In this document: positions 60,838-64,000 of the stretch, piece by piece | Position numbering within the stretch: the stretch's first letter is position 1 | How the letters are laid out: every line of letters starts with the position of its first letter | Source of the DNA: Arthrobacter sp. EPSL27 | GTDB lineage: Bacteria > Actinomycetota > Actinomycetes > Actinomycetales > Micrococcaceae | Assembly (NCBI RefSeq): GCF_001512305.1 | Contig: NZ_LNUT01000004.1 | Location: 380,564 to 444,563, forward strand | Direction of reading: 5' to 3' | DNA: 64,000 nt | Program-made: the position numbers and the translations under genes | The notes under the pieces: generated by a model | Told to the model about the DNA's origin: nothing | What the model saw: only the letters and a program-made list of their open reading frames with translations | Database searches by the model: none

Positions 60838-62770
60838 TATCGCTGCAGGCTCCCTGGCCCCCTCGCGTGCTGCTGAATCGGACGGCGGCCGGGCCGACGC
60901 CGGGCACACGGACGCCCCAGCGGATTCCGCGGCGGACCTGCCGCCGGAGCCCCGGGTTGAGTTCACCCGCCCGGAGGTGTTCACCACGCGCCCCACACTT
61001 CAGGGCACCTTTGGGATGAGCGCCTCCACGCACTGGCTGGCGACGGCGGCCGCGCAGGCCGTGCTGGAGCGCGGCGGCAACGCGTTCGACGCCGCAACCG
61101 CGGGAGCCTTCGTGCTGCACGTCGTTGAGCCGCATCTGAACGGACCCGGCGGGGACATGACCGGCGTCTTCGTCACCGCGGCGGAGCCCGGCACGCCGGT
61201 GGTCCTGACGGGCCAGGGCCCGGCACCCGCCGGGGCCTCAGTGGAGCACTTCCTTGCCGAAGGCCTGGAACTGGTGCCCGGCTCCGGCGCGCTGGCCGCG
61301 GCGGTTCCTGCCGCCGTCGACGCCTGGCTCCTGCTGTTGCGCGACCACGGCACCTGGGAGCTGGGCGACGTGCTGGACTTCGCCATCGGCTACGCCCGCG
61401 ACGGGCATCCGATGCTGGGCAGGGTGGGAACCACCATCGCGGCCGTGGCTGAGCTGTTCCAGGACCACTGGCCGACGTCGGCCGAGCTGTGGATGCCGGG
61501 CGGACGGATTCCGGCCGAAGGCGAGATGGTCCGGAACCCGGCCTATGCCCGGACCCTGCAGCGGCTGGTGGACGCCGGGGCTGGAGGGGGTGACTCGCGT
61601 GCGGCCAAGATCGACGCTGCCCGCCGCGAATGGCGCGAGGGGTTCGTGGCCAAGGCCATGGCGGAGTCCGTCCAGACGCCGCACCGGCACTCCTCCGGCA
61701 CGGACCATCGCGGTGTCCTCGCGCTGGAAGACCTGTCCGGATTCGAGGCAGGCTACGAGGCCGCGGCCACCGTCGAGTTCCGGGGGCACACTATCGCGAA
61801 GACCGGGCCCTGGGGGCAGGGGCCGGCGCTGCTGCAGACGCTCGCCATCCTTGACGGGTTCGACGACGCGCATTTGGACCCGTCAACCGAACTCGGGACG
61901 CACACCATTCTGGAGGCCCAGAAGCTGGCCCTCGCGGACCGGGAAGCGTACTACGGCGATACCGACGTCCCGCTGGACTATCTGCTGTCTCCCGAATACT
62001 GCGCTGAGCGCCGGGCGCTGATCGGAGAGCGTGCCTCGCATGACTTCCGGCCCGGCCGTGTGCCCGGACGCGAGCCGTATCTTCCGCCGTTGCGGACGGA
62101 GTACACGCCGCCGGCGCTCGCCGGGGAGGGCTCCGCAGGGCTCGGTGTGGGGGAACCGACCGTGGCACCGAGCGGGGAAACCCGCGGCGACACGTGCCAT
62201 ATCGACGTCGTGGACCGCTGGGGCAACATGGTTTCTGCCACGCCGTCGGGCGGCTGGCTGCAGTCGTCCCCGGCTATCCCGGAGCTGGGTTTCTGCCTCG
62301 GCACCAGGCTGCAGATGACCTGGCTGGAGCCGGGCACACCCTCCACGCTGACGCCGGGCAAGCGCCCGCGGACCACCCTGACGCCCACCTTGGTGCTGCG
62401 CGACGGCGAGGCCGTCACCGCGCTGGGGTCGCCGGGCGGTGACCAGCAGGATCAGTGGCAACTGCCGTACCTGCTGCGCACGATCGTCGGCGGCTATTCA
62501 CCGCAGCAGGCCATCGATGCGCCCACGTTCCATACGACGTCGATGCCTGGGTCGTTCTGGCCGCGCACCTGGGAGCCGGGCGGCGCCGTCGTCGAGGACC
62601 GGCTGGGTGACGAGGTCATCGCGGGGCTTGAGCGCCGGGGCCATGTGGTCACCACCGTGGGTGGCTGGACGCTGGGGCGGCTGTCCGCCGTCGTCCGTGA
62701 TCCGTCCACGGGAGTGCTGCAGGCGGCGGCGAATCCCCGGGGCGCGCAGGGGTACGCGGCCGGGCGGTAG
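60830..62770 (+). CDS. Gamma-glutamyltransferase-family Ntn hydrolase
   Basis: The product is 646 residues. GMSASTHWLATAAAQAVLER and GGNAFDAATAGAFVLHVVEP open the large subunit. The autocatalytic cleavage site and nucleophile Thr are in RGDTCHIDVVDRWGNMVSAT (about 452), and GSPGGDQQDQWQL is the conserved small-subunit glycine motif. No signal peptide is seen, so it is cytoplasmic, unlike classical Ggt. The GDT form of the site also occurs in the related oxamate amidohydrolase HpxW, which would suit an OFA transporter partner. The start is TTG 60830. Confidence 0.82.
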   Translation: MADIAAGSLAPSRAAESDGGRADAGHTDAPADSAADLPPEPRVEFTRPEVFTTRPTLQGTFGMSASTHWLATAAAQAVLERGGNAFDAATAGAFVLHVVEPHLNGPGGDMTGVFVTAAEPGTPVVLTGQGPAPAGASVEHFLAEGLELVPGSGALAAAVPAAVDAWLLLLRDHGTWELGDVLDFAIGYARDGHPMLGRVGTTIAAVAELFQDHWPTSAELWMPGGRIPAEGEMVRNPAYARTLQRLVDAGAGGGDSRAAKIDAARREWREGFVAKAMAESVQTPHRHSSGTDHRGVLALEDLSGFEAGYEAAATVEFRGHTIAKTGPWGQGPALLQTLAILDGFDDAHLDPSTELGTHTILEAQKLALADREAYYGDTDVPLDYLLSPEYCAERRALIGERASHDFRPGRVPGREPYLPPLRTEYTPPALAGEGSAGLGVGEPTVAPSGETRGDTCHIDVVDRWGNMVSATPSGGWLQSSPAIPELGFCLGTRLQMTWLEPGTPSTLTPGKRPRTTLTPTLVLRDGEAVTALGSPGGDQQDQWQLPYLLRTIVGGYSPQQAIDAPTFHTTSMPGSFWPRTWEPGGAVVEDRLGDEVIAGLERRGHVVTTVGGWTLGRLSAVVRDPSTGVLQAAANPRGAQGYAAGR

Positions 62771-62795
62771 CGCCGGTGCGCCTCCGGTGCGGCTG

Positions 62796-63854
62796 TCAGG
62801 CAGGTGACTGGAGACGGTCCATAAAGCGGACGGACTCGGCGGCGATTTGCTGCTGGGCCAGTTCGCGGGAGATGCCCGGTTCGCCGTCCCCGGGTTGCAC
62901 GCCGTAGTCCCCGAAGAACGCGTGCACGCCGCCGTCCACTGTGGCGAACTCGGCCGACGGCGGGAGCAACGGCTTTGACGCCGCCACCTTGTCGGGGGTG
63001 GTGAGCCCGTCGTTTGAGCCAGAGATGGACAGCACCTTGAGATCGCTGGAATCCGCCATGCTGTCGGCGGGGAACGAGGCGAAGAGGAGGAGCCCGGCCA
63101 CGTCCAGGTTCGACTTTGCGAAGGTGGACGCGCTCACCCCGCCGAGTGAGTGGCCGCCGACGGCCCAGGAAGTGATTTCCGGATGCCGGTCCATTGCCGC
63201 GCGGGCCTGGTTGGCGTCCAGCAGCGGGATGCCCAGGGGTGCTTTCAGGATGACCACCAGATTGCCGGCGTTCGCCAGCGGGCCGAGGATGTCCTGGTAG
63301 GCCTGCGAGGCGACGCGTGCGCCCGGGTAGAAGACGATACCCGCGCTGGCCTTCCCTTCCGGAGCGAGGGTGATGGAGGTGGCGTCCTCGGTGCTGGTCC
63401 CCGAGGTTTGGCCGTCCGCTCCGCTGGGCTGCTGCGGGAACGGGTTGAGCCACAGCAGCCCGGCGACCAGGCCGAGGGCAATGAGCCGGCCTGCGAGCCC
63501 GCGGACCAGTTGCCAGGGCGAAAGGATGCGACGGCCCGGCTCATGGTGCGCCGGGTCCGGGCGCTTGTTTCCAGTGCGGACGCCGGTTCCGGCCGTGCGT
63601 CTGATGAGGATGAATGCCCAGAGGAGGCCCGCTGCAGCAGTCCCCATCAGCAGGACGGGCAACGCGGGGTGCCCGCCGAGGATGGCGATGTTGCTGAGGA
63701 GCATCCAGAGCGGCACCACTATGAGCGCGCCCGCAGCGAGTGCGCCGGTCCACCTGAGGAGGGCCCAGCCCCAGCCCGCGGACTGGGATCCAGATTGGCC
63801 GGGGTCTGTGGATTGGGTTCTTGGCTGGCCTGGGTGCGTCGCATCCTTCACCAT
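62796..63854 (-). CDS. Membrane-anchored alpha/beta hydrolase
   Basis: The product is 352 residues. Three hydrophobic segments (about 28-52, 62-82 and 118-137) precede an alpha/beta-hydrolase-fold domain: IVFYPGARVASQAYQDILG, nucleophile Ser in GGHSLGGVSA (about 236), and a C-terminal His in DGGVHAFFGDYG. It fits the family of dienelactone-hydrolase-like PF12695 proteins, where VHAFFGDYG is usual. The catalytic domain is probably outside the membrane. It converges on the gamma-glutamyltransferase-family gene with a 25-bp gap. Substrate unknown. Confidence 0.85.
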   Translation of the reverse strand: MVKDATHPGQPRTQSTDPGQSGSQSAGWGWALLRWTGALAAGALIVVPLWMLLSNIAILGGHPALPVLLMGTAAAGLLWAFILIRRTAGTGVRTGNKRPDPAHHEPGRRILSPWQLVRGLAGRLIALGLVAGLLWLNPFPQQPSGADGQTSGTSTEDATSITLAPEGKASAGIVFYPGARVASQAYQDILGPLANAGNLVVILKAPLGIPLLDANQARAAMDRHPEITSWAVGGHSLGGVSASTFAKSNLDVAGLLLFASFPADSMADSSDLKVLSISGSNDGLTTPDKVAASKPLLPPSAEFATVDGGVHAFFGDYGVQPGDGEPGISRELAQQQIAAESVRFMDRLQSPA

Positions 63855-63924
63855 CCGATGGTATCTCCATCATCGAGATAATCGGCTGAGGTCGACCGGC
63901 TGGACTGGCTGGTCGCAGCAGTGG

Positions 63925-64000
63925 TCAGGCTGCGGTGCCGAGGTGTTGGGGGTGGAAGTAGTGGTTGCGGCGGGGTTTTTGGTGGGGGTCGATGTGGGGT
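63925..64000 (-). CDS. 3' end of an unidentified gene running off the window
   Basis: A minus-strand frame enters from the window edge and ends in TGA at 63927-63925. Its last 24 codons end almost all in C and encode a basic, His/Pro-rich tail (PHIDPHQKPRR, then HYFHPQHLGTAA). Codon use supports a real coding end. No family can be named; a transposase or HNH-type tail is possible. Confidence 0.35.
   Translation of the reverse strand, partial: PHIDPHQKPRRNHYFHPQHLGTAA

Overview
The window is chromosomal DNA of a high-GC actinobacterium, most likely Arthrobacter, Pseudarthrobacter or a close Micrococcaceae relative. The grounds are G/C-ending codons throughout, frequent GTG and TTG starts behind strong AGGAG-type ribosome sites, a DUF222/HNH gene with the NLGQPCRKHHRLKH block common in that family, a DUF6318 lipoprotein, and a catabolic gene repertoire typical of soil Arthrobacter. 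I see no rRNA, tRNA, prophage, complete insertion sequence or CRISPR array.

Layout. 1-2.5 kb: tail of an MFS transporter and a DUF222/HNH nuclease gene broken by one in-frame TGA. 2.8-10.7 kb: a sugar or inositol-type cluster with lipoprotein binding protein, permease, ATPase, two Gfo/Idh/MocA dehydrogenases, a hydroxypyruvate-isomerase-type TIM barrel, iolB and a GntR/UTRA regulator. 10.9-16 kb: a PuuD-like glutamine amidotransferase, an SRPBCC protein, a LOG-family protein, a ferritin-like/VIT1 metal transporter overlapping a matrixin-type protease, and a small acidic protein. 16-22.6 kb: a guanidino-compound region with an SSS symporter, an XRE/cupin regulator, a ureohydrolase overlapping a ThDP enzyme, and a DUF559 gene. 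22.6-29.8 kb: a MarR regulator with a DHA2 efflux pump, a heterodimeric ABC exporter, a thioesterase and a small membrane protein. 29.9-34.4 kb: a defence patch of mcrB, mcrC, a small unknown gene and vsr. 34.5-36.7 kb: a flavin-binding protein and two secreted proteins of lower GC.

36.7-42.4 kb: a GAF-domain regulator divergent from a flavin monooxygenase, a 2,3-butanediol dehydrogenase and an Old Yellow Enzyme. 42.6-51.3 kb: the most interesting block, a GntR-controlled operon encoding a TIM-barrel isomerase/decarboxylase-like enzyme, an L-erythrulose-kinase-like protein, an RpiB-type isomerase, a 3-hydroxyacyl-CoA-dehydrogenase-type oxidoreductase, an SDR, a 41-residue membrane protein, an anion-type MFS transporter and a triosephosphate-isomerase-type enzyme. 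I read it as uptake of a sugar acid, oxidation at C3, decarboxylation to L-erythrulose, then kinase and two isomerases to D-erythrose 4-phosphate. TCCTATAGGA palindromes before the regulator and before the operon mark the regulon.

Two related intergenic repeats (42.37-42.58 and 51.36-51.54 kb) sit just outside this block. They consist of GGACATGTCC-like boxes at 32-bp steps around a GTGGGCAGAA hairpin. 51.6-64 kb: a low-GC orphan gene, a large RecB-like Fe-S nuclease/helicase, a SOUL haem-binding protein, tex, an OFA-family MFS transporter with a 57-residue partner and a gamma-glutamyltransferase-family enzyme, a membrane-anchored alpha/beta hydrolase, and the end of an unidentified gene.

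All calls come from reading the sequence and from family knowledge. No database search was run, so substrates are inferences unless stated otherwise.
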